Positions 39,131-47,270 of a stretch of 64,000 nt of DNA are shown here, piece after piece. Under the pieces are notes generated by a model that was not told where the DNA came from, made no database searches, and saw only the letters and a program-made list of their open reading frames with translations. The first letter of the stretch is position 1. Every line of letters starts with the position of its first letter. This DNA is from an uncultured Mesonia sp. (GTDB taxonomy: Bacteria > Bacteroidota > Bacteroidia > Flavobacteriales > Flavobacteriaceae), in the NCBI GenBank assembly GCA_947494545.1, contig CANLVH010000001.1, forward strand, positions 248,001 to 312,000. Direction: 5' to 3'. Position numbers and translations under genes: made by a program.

Positions 39131-39388
39131 ACGGAATTAAAAATCATTCCGTAAAGAATTATTTTTTCGCTTCTTTTAAAATGCGTTCGCATTCCAATAA
39201 AATCTTTTCATCATTACAATCTAGTATAAATTGTATGATTTCCAGTTTTTTGGCATTCACTTCGGCTTCGGTCATTTCTTAGTTTTTTAGGGGCATTTCG
39301 TGCAATTATAATTGAAATATACGATTATTATTGGCTTTTTCTATTCCGTAAAGAGACAAATAAAACTTTTTACAATCGCTTTACGGAA
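39128..39388. repeat. Two inverted pairs of the 9-mer TTCCGTAAA
   Basis: TTTACGGAA (39128-39136) faces TTCCGTAAA (39147-39155), giving a 9-bp stem with a 10-base loop. TTCCGTAAAG (39344-39353) faces CTTTACGGAA (39379-39388), giving a 10-bp stem. Four copies within 260 bases is the densest cluster of this over-represented word in the window. Confidence 0.7.
39159..39275 (-). CDS. 38-aa charged helical small protein (candidate orphan antitoxin-like)
   Basis: An open frame from ATG 39275 to TAA 39159 encodes MTEAEVNAKKLEIIQFILDC followed by a Glu/Lys-rich helix ending LLECERILKEAKK. The amphipathic pattern and codon use look genuine, and short proteins of this look often precede RelE/HigB-type toxins in Bacteroidota. 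No toxin gene lies downstream here; the next 100 bases hold only a terminator. It could be an orphan remnant or a chance frame. Confidence 0.4.
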   Translation of the reverse strand: MTEAEVNAKKLEIIQFILDCNDEKILLECERILKEAKK

Positions 39389-39561
39389 GTTGGCAAGTTG
39401 TTATCACCAAAAGTTTTCTGTAAGTAATATTTATAAATGCAGACTTAAGAAAACCTAAAAATTATTTTGAATTTGATTTTCTTCTTTTATTGTGAAATTA
39501 ACTTTTTTGAACTTAAGAGATTGGTTACTTTTATTGCCCAAAACCTTCAGAAAAAGATTTT

Positions 39562-42500
39562 ATGTACTTAATTTTTGATACAGAAACTACCGGCTTACCC
39601 AAACGTTGGGACGCTCCCATATCAGATTCAGACAACTGGCCAAGAGCTATACAAATAGCTTGGCAGTTGCACGATGAGATGGGGCAACTTATAGAGCGGG
39701 AAGATTTTTTGATTAAACCGGAAGGTTTTAATATTCCGTATGACGCAGAAAGAATTCACGGCATTTCTACCGAGTTGGCGCAAGAAGACGGTATACCGCT
39801 TAAAGAAGGTTTAGAGCGGTTTAAAAAAGCTTTAGATAAAACTACTTTTGTGGTTGGTCAAAATGTAGGCTTTGACGTTAATATTATGGCAGCCGAGTTT
39901 TACCGCGAAGCTGTAGATAACAATTTGGCGCAACTACCGGTTTTGGATACGTGTACAGAAAAAACCGCACAGCTTTGTCAAATTCCCGGTGGTAGAGGAG
40001 GCAAGTTTAAATTACCAACCTTAACAGAGCTGCACGAATATTTATTTAACCAACCTTTTGCAGAAGCGCACAACGCTACGGCAGATGTAGAAGCCACTAC
40101 ACGTTGTTTTCTAGAACTTATAAGAAAACGCGTTTTTACCGCAGAAGAATTAGATGTGCAAGAGGATTATTTTGAGCGTTTTTCTGAAGCAAATCCGCAG
40201 CCCATTGCGCTTATTGGCTTAAAGCATATTAATCTGCAAAAAGCTTCTGCTGCTATTCGGGAGCAATTGGCAGAGAAAGAAGAAGATTTTATTTCTGAAG
40301 AAGAAGTAGAGGAAAATATAGCGCTTCTTGAAGACGAAAGTTTTACGCATTTACACAACCATACGCAATTTTCTATTTTACAATCTACCATAGATGTAAA
40401 AGGCTTGGTAAAAACGGCCGGCGATTTTAATATGCCGGCAGTAGCTATTACAGATCACGCCAATATGATGGGCGCTTTTCATTTTGTAACAGCCGTAGAA
40501 AATTACAACAAAAAACTGGCAGAAGAAAAAGCAACGGCAGAAGAAAACAACGAGAATTTTAGTAAAAAAGAATTAAAACCCATTGTTGGCTGCGAGTTTT
40601 TTGTGTGCGAAAACCATTTAGACAAAAGCAGAAAAGACAACGGTTACCAAATCGTGTTGTTGGCCAAAAATAAAAATGGCTACCATAATTTGGCCAAAAT
40701 GTCTTCTATTGCTTATACAGACGGCTTTTACTATGTGCCTAGAATAGACAAAGAAATTATAGAAAAATACAAAGAAGACGTTATTGTATTAAGCGGTAAT
40801 TTGTATGGCGAAGTGCCCAGTAAAATATTAAATGTGGGCGAAAAACAAGCTGAGGAAGCTTTACTGTGGTGGAAAGAAACTTTTCAAGAAGATTTTTATG
40901 TGGAAGTTATGCGCCACGGCCAGGAAGACGAAGATCGGGTAAACCAGATGCTTATTCCTATGGCCAAAAAACATGGCGTAAAGTTATTGGCTACCAACAA
41001 CTGTTATTACACCGAAAAAGAAGAAGCCAATGCGCACGATATTTTATTGTGTATTAAAGATGGCGAAAAACAAGCCACGCCAATTGGTAGAGGTCGCGGG
41101 TATCGATACGGGTTGCCAAACCAAGAATATTATTTTAAATCTTCTGAAGAAATGAAGGAGATTTTTAAAGATTTACCCGAAGCAATAACCAATACGCAAG
41201 AGGTAGTAAACAAAATAGAAGTTTATAAATTATCGCGCGATGTTTTATTACCTGCTTTTACAATTCCTGAGCGTTTTTTAGACGAGCGGGATAAAGAAGA
41301 TAATGGTAAACGCGGAGAAAACGCCTATTTGCGCTACCTCACTTTCGAAGGTGCCAAAGAACGCTACGGCGAAATAACCCCAGAAATAGAAAAGCGTTTA
41401 GATTTTGAACTTTCGGTAATAGAAAATACGGGTTATCCCGGCTATTTCCTTATTGTAGAAGATTTTATTCGCGAAGCCAGAAATATGGATGTATCGGTTG
41501 GACCCGGTCGGGGTTCTGCTGCAGGAAGTGCGGTAGCGTTTTGTTTAAAAATTACCAACATAGATCCTATAAAATACGATTTGCTTTTTGAGCGTTTTTT
41601 AAATCCGGATCGTGTGAGTATGCCCGATATTGATATAGATTTTGACGACGAAGGCAGAAGTAGGGTAATGGATTATGTAATAGAAAAATACGGCGCCAAC
41701 CAGGTTGCGCAAATTATCACCTACGGAACCATGGCGGCAAAATCGAGTATTCGGGATACAGCCAGGGTTTTAGATTTACCACTTAGCGATGCAGATAGAA
41801 TTGCAAAGCTAGTGCCCGATATGTCTAAACTCTACAAGATATTTGCTTTAGACGAAAAAGGCATTCGGTCTAAATTTAAAGCAGAAGAAGCAGAAAAAGT
41901 AAACGAACTTATAAACCTTTCTGAAGGTTCAGATTTAGAAGCAGAAACCGTAAACCAAGCGCGCGTATTAGAAGGTTCGGTAAGAAATACCGGTATTCAC
42001 GCTTGTGGGGTAATTATCACGCCTGGCGATATTACAAATTATGTTCCGGTATCGGTAGCCAAAGATTCTGATTTGTATGTTACCCAATTTGACAACTCGG
42101 TTGTAGAAAATGCCGGCTTGCTTAAAATGGACTTTTTAGGTCTTAAAACCCTTACCTTAATAAAAGACACGGTGAAAATTGTAAAGGGAAGACACGGTAT
42201 AGATTTAGATCCGGAGAGTTTTCCGCTTGACGATGAAAAAACTTACGAGCTCTTTCAACGTGGTGAAACAGTTGGTATATTTCAATACGAATCTCCCGGT
42301 ATGCAAAAGCATATGAAAAACCTAAAGCCTACGGTTTTTGAAGATCTTATTGCTATGAACGCCTTGTATAGACCGGGACCAATGGAATATATCCCGAGTT
42401 TTATTGCCAGAAAACACGGCGAAGAAGAAATTGCTTACGATTTAGAAGATATGGAAGAATACCTGCAAGAAACCTATGGTATTACCGTATACCAAGAGCA

Positions 42501-43944
42501 GGTAATGTTACTTTCGCAAAAACTGGCCGGTTTCTCTAAAGGTGAAGCAGATTTACTCCGTAAAGCAATGGGTAAAAAGATTTTTGCTTTGCTGGAAACT
42601 CTAAAACCAAAATTTTTAAACGGTGGCGAAGAAAAGGGGCATCCGCGAGAAACTTTAGAAAAAATCTGGAAAGATTGGGAAGCTTTTGCCAGTTATGCAT
42701 TTAACAAATCGCACTCTACTTGTTATGCTTGGATTGCCTACCAAACAGCATATCTCAAAGCACATTATCCGGCAGAATATATGGCAGCGGTTCTTTCTAA
42801 TAATATGAACAATATTAAAGACGTAACTTTCTTTATGGAAGAGTGCAAACGTATGAAGTTAGAAGTTTTAGGTCCGGATGTAAACGAGTCGTACTTTAAA
42901 TTTTCCGTAAACAAAAATAACGCAATACGTTTTGGAATGGGCGCGGTAAAAGGCGTAGGAAGCGGCGCGGTAAAAACCATTGTAGAAAACAGAAAAGAGG
43001 GCGCTTATCGTTCTATTTTTGATATGGCAAAACGTATAGACTTGCGCGCTGCCAACAAAAAAGCTTTTGAAAACTTAGCATTGGCCGGCGGTTTTGATGG
43101 TTTTACCCCAACACATAGAGCACAATATTTTCATACCGAAGGCGATGAGGTTACCTTTTTAGAAAAAGTGATAAAATATGCTGCCAAATACCAAGAAAAC
43201 CAAAACTCTTCGCAAGTAAGCCTATTTGGCGAAGCCAGCGAAGTACAAATACCTGAACCAATAGTGCCGCCTTGCGAAGAATGGCCAACTATGCAAAAGC
43301 TAAGAAAAGAACGCGAAGTAGTAGGTATATACATTTCCGGGCATCCGCTAGACGATTTTAAAAGTGAGATAAAATACTTTTGTAATGGTAATTTAGAAAG
43401 CTTTAGGGATTTGCAAAAAAATGTAAATCGAGAAATTTCTTTCGCCGGTGTGGTTAACGATGTACAGCATTTGGTAAGTAAAGCCGGAAAAGGCTGGGCT
43501 CGTTTTATGGTAGAAGATTATAACGAGTCTTACGAATTTAGAATTTTTGGCGAAGAATATCTTAAATACAGACATTTCTTAATGCCCAATAACTTTGTAC
43601 ACATAAAAGTTTTTATAAAAGAAGGTTGGCGCAATAAAGAAACCGGTAAAAGTGGCGAACCAAGAATTCAGTTTCGCTCGTTTAAACAATTGCAAGACGT
43701 GATGAATACTTACGCCGGTAAGCTTACTATACAATTAGACATAGACAACTTGCAAAAAAACCAAATAGCAGATTTAAAAGATTTGTTTAGATCACATCCC
43801 GGCGATCATCTTTTAAATTTTGTGGTATATAAAGTGCAAGACCGTATAAAATTGCATATGCCCAGCAAACGACAAAAAGTAAAAATATCGCAAGAATTAT
43901 TACAAAGTTTAGAAGAGCAAAACCTGCATTATAAAATAAATTAA
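39562..43944 (+). CDS. dnaE: DNA polymerase III alpha subunit with N-terminal exonuclease domain
   Basis: The replicative polymerase. The 1460 aa begin with a DEDDh 3'-5' exonuclease domain (Asp6/Glu8 in FDTETTGLP; Asp105 in NVGFDVN; HNATADVE at 170-177), an epsilon-like proofreading module. A PHP domain starts at HLHNHTQF (263-270). The polymerase active site follows (GPGRGSAAGSAV; PDIDIDFDDEGR at about 688-699), then the HhH and OB-fold regions. E. coli DnaE is about 1160 aa; the exonuclease accounts for most of the difference, and the fusion is usual in flavobacteria. Single gene preceded by a 500-bp intergenic region. Confidence 0.97.
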   Translation: MYLIFDTETTGLPKRWDAPISDSDNWPRAIQIAWQLHDEMGQLIEREDFLIKPEGFNIPYDAERIHGISTELAQEDGIPLKEGLERFKKALDKTTFVVGQNVGFDVNIMAAEFYREAVDNNLAQLPVLDTCTEKTAQLCQIPGGRGGKFKLPTLTELHEYLFNQPFAEAHNATADVEATTRCFLELIRKRVFTAEELDVQEDYFERFSEANPQPIALIGLKHINLQKASAAIREQLAEKEEDFISEEEVEENIALLEDESFTHLHNHTQFSILQSTIDVKGLVKTAGDFNMPAVAITDHANMMGAFHFVTAVENYNKKLAEEKATAEENNENFSKKELKPIVGCEFFVCENHLDKSRKDNGYQIVLLAKNKNGYHNLAKMSSIAYTDGFYYVPRIDKEIIEKYKEDVIVLSGNLYGEVPSKILNVGEKQAEEALLWWKETFQEDFYVEVMRHGQEDEDRVNQMLIPMAKKHGVKLLATNNCYYTEKEEANAHDILLCIKDGEKQATPIGRGRGYRYGLPNQEYYFKSSEEMKEIFKDLPEAITNTQEVVNKIEVYKLSRDVLLPAFTIPERFLDERDKEDNGKRGENAYLRYLTFEGAKERYGEITPEIEKRLDFELSVIENTGYPGYFLIVEDFIREARNMDVSVGPGRGSAAGSAVAFCLKITNIDPIKYDLLFERFLNPDRVSMPDIDIDFDDEGRSRVMDYVIEKYGANQVAQIITYGTMAAKSSIRDTARVLDLPLSDADRIAKLVPDMSKLYKIFALDEKGIRSKFKAEEAEKVNELINLSEGSDLEAETVNQARVLEGSVRNTGIHACGVIITPGDITNYVPVSVAKDSDLYVTQFDNSVVENAGLLKMDFLGLKTLTLIKDTVKIVKGRHGIDLDPESFPLDDEKTYELFQRGETVGIFQYESPGMQKHMKNLKPTVFEDLIAMNALYRPGPMEYIPSFIARKHGEEEIAYDLEDMEEYLQETYGITVYQEQVMLLSQKLAGFSKGEADLLRKAMGKKIFALLETLKPKFLNGGEEKGHPRETLEKIWKDWEAFASYAFNKSHSTCYAWIAYQTAYLKAHYPAEYMAAVLSNNMNNIKDVTFFMEECKRMKLEVLGPDVNESYFKFSVNKNNAIRFGMGAVKGVGSGAVKTIVENRKEGAYRSIFDMAKRIDLRAANKKAFENLALAGGFDGFTPTHRAQYFHTEGDEVTFLEKVIKYAAKYQENQNSSQVSLFGEASEVQIPEPIVPPCEEWPTMQKLRKEREVVGIYISGHPLDDFKSEIKYFCNGNLESFRDLQKNVNREISFAGVVNDVQHLVSKAGKGWARFMVEDYNESYEFRIFGEEYLKYRHFLMPNNFVHIKVFIKEGWRNKETGKSGEPRIQFRSFKQLQDVMNTYAGKLTIQLDIDNLQKNQIADLKDLFRSHPGDHLLNFVVYKVQDRIKLHMPSKRQKVKISQELLQSLEEQNLHYKIN

Positions 43945-44002
43945 ACCAATAAGCGCATAACCTAATCTAATCTTAAAGCGCAAATTAATGGTTTAAAAAT
44001 TG

Positions 44003-44010
44003 TATATTTG
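44003..44010 (+). promoter_or_regulatory. trxA -7 motif
   Basis: TATATTTG, fitting TAnnTTTG, 22 bases before the ATG at 44033. It lies where an upstream extension of the open frame would begin, supporting the shorter start. Confidence 0.55.
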
Positions 44011-44032
44011 TGTAACAAAAAAAATAAAAATT

Positions 44033-44350
44033 ATGGCATTAGAGATAACAGACGCAACATTTGAAGAAAAAGTATTAAAGAGTGATAAGCCGGTAATGGT
44101 AGATTTCTGGGCAGCTTGGTGCGGGCCATGTAAAATGGTAGGACCGGTTATAGACGAAATTAGCAACGAGTACGAAGGTAAAGCTGTAGTAGGTAAGGTA
44201 GACGTAGATGCTAACCAAGAATTTGCCGCAAAATATGGCGTAAGAAACATCCCAACCGTATTGGTATTTAATAATGGTGAGTTGGTAGGTCGTCAAGTAG
44301 GCGTTTCGCCAAAAGACACTTATACGAAAGCAATAGACGAGCTTTTGTAA
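44033..44350 (+). CDS. trxA: Thioredoxin
   Basis: A 105-aa cytosolic thioredoxin with the active site WCGPC (Cys30, Cys33), the cis-Pro segment NIPTVLVF and the usual FWAAWCGPCKM context. It reduces protein disulfides, including ribonucleotide reductase, with thioredoxin reductase. The ATG at 44033 (MALEITDATFEE) is preferred over codons 11 triplets upstream because the promoter motif lies there. An intrinsic terminator follows. Confidence 0.97.
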   Translation: MALEITDATFEEKVLKSDKPVMVDFWAAWCGPCKMVGPVIDEISNEYEGKAVVGKVDVDANQEFAAKYGVRNIPTVLVFNNGELVGRQVGVSPKDTYTKAIDELL

Positions 44351-44372
44351 ACTAAGAAAAACATACATATTT

Positions 44373-44403
44373 AAAAGGTTTGGCATAGCGTCAAACCTTT
44401 TTT
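44373..44403 (+). terminator. trxA terminator
   Basis: A perfect 10-bp stem (44373-44382 with 44392-44401) with a 9-base loop ending in a T run, 22 bases after the stop. Confidence 0.85.
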
Positions 44404-44420
44404 ATTTTTACCTTTATGCT

Positions 44421-44517
44421 GCCCCACGCAAAAAAGCGTGGCCGGGCTTTCGTTAGTCGCTTTATTTTGTCGACAAAGACAAAATAAGAGCTCCGACAGG
44501 CCACTCAATCCCTGGCA
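44421..44517. repeat. Two-hairpin intergenic element, copy 2
   Basis: CCACGC-A6-GCGTGG (44424-44441), then CCGGGCT, then a second 10-bp stem (44462-44471 with 44478-44487), then AATCCCTGGCA. Same order of parts as the element at 655-752, although the stem sequences differ, with complementary changes preserving pairing. It lies between trxA and the DUF58 gene. Confidence 0.6.
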
Positions 44518-44531
44518 GAAAAACAAACAGC

Positions 44532-45461
44532 ATGCAGTTAAAAGACCAACTTTCTAAAACCGGCGGCTTTGCACATATAGACTTGTTGGCAAAACAAGTA
44601 GTAGAAGGCTTTATTTCAGGAATGCACAAAAGTCCGTTTCACGGCTTCTCAGCAGAATTTGCCGAACATAAAATTTACAATCCCGGCGAGAGCACTAAAC
44701 ATATAGACTGGAAACTATATGCAAAAACAGACAAGCTCTACACCAAACGATACGAAGAAGAAACCAATTTACGCTGCCATCTAATTGTAGATAATTCTTC
44801 TTCTATGCACTACCCAAAATTAAAGCAACAAAGCATAGATAAACTCAACAAAATAGGTTTTTCGGCTTTAGCCTGTGCTGCGCTTATGCAATTATTAAAA
44901 AAACAGCGCGATGCGGTAGGTTTAAGTATGTATAGTGAAGATTATGAATTTTACGCTCCTGAAAAAGCAGGAGATCGGCATCATCATTTACTACTAGATA
45001 CACTTGAAAAAAGTATTTTATCTACCCCCAATAATAAAGAAACAAAAACCTATACATATTTGCATCAGATAGCACAAAAACTCAAGCGCCGCTCGTTGGT
45101 ATTTTTGTTTACAGATATGTTGCAGTCTGATATGGAAGAAGATAAGCTGTTTGATGCGCTAAGCCATTTAAAATACAACAAACACGAAGTAGTCTTATTT
45201 CATACCTACCACAAAAAAACCGAGTTGGATTTTGATTTTGATAATGCACCAAAAAAGTTTTTAGATGTAGAAAGTGGCGAAAGTATAAACCTGTATGCAG
45301 AAAATATACAAGAAAATTACCAAAAAGCAGTTAAAACCTATTTCGAAAAGCTGCGTTTACGTTGCATTCAATATAAAATTAAATACGTGCCGGTTGCTGT
45401 AGAAGAAAAATTCAATAAAATTTTGACCACCTATCTTATTGAACGTCAAAAATTTGTATAG
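44532..45461 (+). CDS. DUF58 domain protein (von Willebrand A-like)
   Basis: The 309-aa protein matches the DUF58 family: RHIDWKLYAKTDKLYTKRY-like segment (HIDWKLYAKTDKLYTKRYEE), then LRCHLIVDNSSSMHYPK, a MIDAS-like DxSxS motif of a vWA fold, and SLVFLFTDMLQSD. In Bacteroidota these genes usually stand in a moxR-DUF58-batABC cluster; here it stands alone, with no MoxR ATPase nearby. Precise function is unknown. Confidence 0.88.
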   Translation: MQLKDQLSKTGGFAHIDLLAKQVVEGFISGMHKSPFHGFSAEFAEHKIYNPGESTKHIDWKLYAKTDKLYTKRYEEETNLRCHLIVDNSSSMHYPKLKQQSIDKLNKIGFSALACAALMQLLKKQRDAVGLSMYSEDYEFYAPEKAGDRHHHLLLDTLEKSILSTPNNKETKTYTYLHQIAQKLKRRSLVFLFTDMLQSDMEEDKLFDALSHLKYNKHEVVLFHTYHKKTELDFDFDNAPKKFLDVESGESINLYAENIQENYQKAVKTYFEKLRLRCIQYKIKYVPVAVEEKFNKILTTYLIERQKFV

Positions 45462-45497
45462 GAGGAAAAAATAACTTAAAAAAAATTTATATTTATT

Positions 45498-45528
45498 TTT
45501 GCAGAAACTATAAATGCATGTATATTTG
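45498..45528 (+). promoter_or_regulatory. tRNA-Asp promoter
   Basis: TTTG (45498-45501), exactly 19 bases, TATATTTG (45521-45528): a perfect match to the Bacteroidota sigma-factor consensus, the best in the window. The transcript would carry a leader of roughly 60 bases before the tRNA. Confidence 0.85.
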
Positions 45529-45593
45529 CCCTCGCAATTACGCAATGCGTTAGTTGCAAAAAGACAAGCTTTAAGTCTTTAAAATACAGCAAC

Positions 45594-45667
45594 GGTCTGG
45601 TAGTTCAGTTGGTTAGAATACCTGCCTGTCACGCAGGGGGTCGCGAGTTCGAGTCTCGTCCAGACCG
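45594..45667 (+). tRNA. tRNA-Asp (anticodon GTC)
   Basis: Acceptor GGTCTGG (45594-45600) pairs with CCAGACC (45660-45666), discriminator G667; D-arm with GTTCAGTTGGTTAGAAT; anticodon stem CCTGC/GCAGG around loop CTGTCAC with GTC at 45628-45630; T-arm GCGAG-TTCGAGT-CTCGT. The CCA end is not encoded. It is the intact parent of the three tRNA-like fragments in the downstream array. Confidence 0.97.
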
Positions 45668-45673
45668 CACAAT

Positions 45674-45708
45674 AAAAAAAGCTTCAATTCTTAATTGAGG
45701 CTTTTTTT
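45674..45708 (+). terminator. tRNA-Asp terminator (also at 46158, 46643 and 47126, approximately)
   Basis: A 16-bp stem (45674-45689 with 45693-45708; one G-U) with a 3-base loop and seven T. It begins 7 bases after the tRNA and is repeated in every array unit. Confidence 0.9.
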
Positions 45709-45754
45709 GACGAAGTTGTGTTGTGAATGTCAAGCGTAAAGCTTTGATATTTAA

Positions 45755-45772
45755 GGTTTAAGTAGTTAAACC
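45755..45772. repeat. Inverted repeat GGTTTAA-GTAG-TTAAACC in each array unit
   Basis: A perfect 7-bp inverted repeat with a 4-base centre between the two terminators, 48 bases before the GIY-YIG start. Conserved in all four units. It could be an operator or a nuclease recognition site. Confidence 0.5.
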
Positions 45773-45776
45773 AATG

Positions 45777-45811
45777 AAGAGCTTTTCCTGTAAGAAGGAG
45801 AGGCTTTTTTT
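45777..45811 (+). terminator. Second terminator-like hairpin, immediately before the GIY-YIG start
   Basis: Stem 45777-45789 with 45796-45808 (three G-U pairs), 6-base loop, T run to 45811; the GIY-YIG ATG follows at 45820. It is present in every unit. A terminator this close upstream of a coding sequence is unusual and implies attenuation or silence of read-through transcripts. Confidence 0.65.
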
Positions 45812-45819
45812 ATTTTGGT

Positions 45820-46080
45820 ATGGAAAAATATTTTGTTTATATAATTTATTCAGATTCTCACGACAGCTACTATCGTGGTTATTCTACGCAACCTGAAAAA
45901 CGTTTAAAACAACATAACGAGGGTGAAAGCCGATATACTAAAAGTAAAGGACCTTGGGAATTGGTTTTTCTGCAATCTTTTCCCACAAAACGAGAAGCTT
46001 TAATTCGTGAAAAGAAAATTAAAAAATACAGTAAATCTCAAATAAAGCAATTAATCGAATCTTCCAAAAATGAAATGTAG
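45820..46080 (+). CDS. GIY-YIG nuclease, array copy 1
   Basis: An 86-aa single-domain GIY-YIG protein of the URI/YhbQ (Slx1-like) group: strands FVYIIYS and YYRGYST stand for GIY and YIG, the catalytic Arg is in EKRLKQHN (Arg28), and the metal-binding Glu is in EALIREKKIKKY (Glu64). All expected catalytic positions look intact. No separate DNA-binding domain is visible. It is preceded by two terminators, and its TAG stop directly abuts a tRNA-Asp-derived fragment. Native substrate unknown. Confidence 0.9.
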   Translation: MEKYFVYIIYSDSHDSYYRGYSTQPEKRLKQHNEGESRYTKSKGPWELVFLQSFPTKREALIREKKIKKYSKSQIKQLIESSKNEM

Positions 46081-46082
46081 AA

Positions 46083-46151
46083 GAATACCTGCCTGTCATC
46101 CCCAAGTGCGCTTGGGGACGAGTTCGAGTCTTCCCCTAGTCTACTTGGGGG
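46083..46151 (+). pseudogene. Remodelled tRNA-Asp fragment, array copy 1
   Basis: The first 16 bases (46083-46098) equal tRNA-Asp from the D-arm end through the anticodon GTC. The following 52 bases replace 35 of the tRNA, keeping a T-loop core of 13 identical bases (CGAGTTCGAGTCT), then rejoin the tRNA's downstream sequence at 46151. The new part has stems TCCCCAAG/CTTGGGGA and CCCC-AGT/ACT-GGGG. It lacks the 5' half of the tRNA and cannot fold as one. Confidence 0.8.
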
Positions 46152-46304
46152 CACAATAAAAAAAGCTTCAATTCTTAATTGAGGCTTTTTTTGACGAAGT
46201 TGTGTTGTGAATGTCAAGCGTAAAGCTTTGATATTTAAGGTTTAAGTAGTTAAACCAATGAAGAGCTTTTCCTGTAAGAAGGAGAGGCTTTTTTTATTTT
46301 TGGT

Positions 46305-46565
46305 ATGGAAAAATATTTTGTTTATGTAATTTATTCAGATTCTCACGACAGCTACTATCGTGGTTATTCTACGCAACCTGAAAAACGTTTAAAACAACAT
46401 AACGAGGGTGAAAGCCGATATACTAAAAGTAAAGGACCTTGGGAATTGGTTTTTCTGCAATCTTTTCCCACAAAACGAGAAGCTTTAATTCGTGAAAAGA
46501 AAATTAATAAATACAGTAAATCTCAAATAAAGCAATTAATCGAATCTTCCAAAAATGAATTGTAG
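46305..46565 (+). CDS. GIY-YIG nuclease, array copy 2
   Basis: 86 aa, differing from copy 1 at three residues (Ile8Val, Lys68Asn, Met86Leu); catalytic Arg28 and Glu64 are kept. Same upstream terminators and downstream tRNA fragment as copy 1. The intact frame in all three copies suggests selection or very recent duplication. Confidence 0.9.
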   Translation: MEKYFVYVIYSDSHDSYYRGYSTQPEKRLKQHNEGESRYTKSKGPWELVFLQSFPTKREALIREKKINKYSKSQIKQLIESSKNEL

Positions 46566-46567
46566 AA

Positions 46568-46636
46568 GAATACCTGCCTGTCATCCCCAAGTGCGCTTGG
46601 GGACGAGTTCGAGTCTTCCCCTAGTCTACCTGGGGG
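46568..46636 (+). pseudogene. Remodelled tRNA-Asp fragment, array copy 2
   Basis: Same as copy 1 except that the last stem reads TCTACCTGGGGG instead of TCTACTTGGGGG, turning the T-T mismatch into a C-T mismatch. Confidence 0.8.
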
Positions 46637-46787
46637 CACAATAAAAAAGCTTCAATTCTTAATTGAGGCTTTTTTTGACGAAGTTGTGTTGTGAATGTCA
46701 AGCGTAAAGCTTTGATATTTAAGGTTTAAGTAGTTAAACCAATGAAGAGCTTTTCCTGTAAGAAGGAGAGGCTTTTTTTATTTTGGT

Positions 46788-47048
46788 ATGGAAAAATATT
46801 TTGTTTATATAATTTATTCAGATTCTCACGACAGCTACTATCGTGGTTATTCTACGCAACCTGAAAAACGTTTGGAGCAGCATAACGAGGGTGAAAGCCG
46901 ATATACTAAAAGTAAAGGACCTTGGGAATTGGTTTTTCTGCAATCTTTTCCCACAAAACGAGAAGCTTTAATTCGTGAAAAGAAAATTAAAAAATACAGT
47001 AAATCTCAAATAAAGCAATTAATCGAATCTTCCAAAAATGAATTGTAG
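46788..47048 (+). CDS. GIY-YIG nuclease, array copy 3
   Basis: 86 aa, differing from copy 1 by Lys30Glu (RLEQHN) and Met86Leu; catalytic residues are kept. The local wording CGTTTGGAGCAGCAT in place of CGTTTAAAACAACAT shows several clustered base changes, as after a short conversion tract from a related gene elsewhere. Confidence 0.9.
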   Translation: MEKYFVYIIYSDSHDSYYRGYSTQPEKRLEQHNEGESRYTKSKGPWELVFLQSFPTKREALIREKKIKKYSKSQIKQLIESSKNEL

Positions 47049-47050
47049 AA

Positions 47051-47119
47051 GAATACCTGCCTGTCATCCCCAAGTGCGCTTGGGGACGAGTTCGAGTCTT
47101 CCCCTAGTCTACTTGGGGC
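47051..47119 (+). pseudogene. Remodelled tRNA-Asp fragment, array copy 3
   Basis: Same 16-base tRNA-Asp match and hairpins as copy 1. The junction differs by ending CTTGGGGCC-ACAATA rather than CTTGGGGG-CACAATA. Confidence 0.8.
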
Positions 47120-47270
47120 CACAATAAAAAAGCTTCAATTCTTAATTGAGGCTTTTTTTGACGAAGTTGTGTTGTGAATGTCAAGCGTAAAGCTTTGATA
47201 TTTAAGGTTTAAGTAGTTAAACCAATGAAGAGCTTTTCCTGTAAGAAGGAGAGGCTTTTTTTATTTTGGT

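Noticed and set aside
39562-40150. Exonuclease-DnaE fusion as a novelty
   Set aside because: The fusion is, to my knowledge, usual for flavobacterial DnaE, so it is annotated but not claimed as new.
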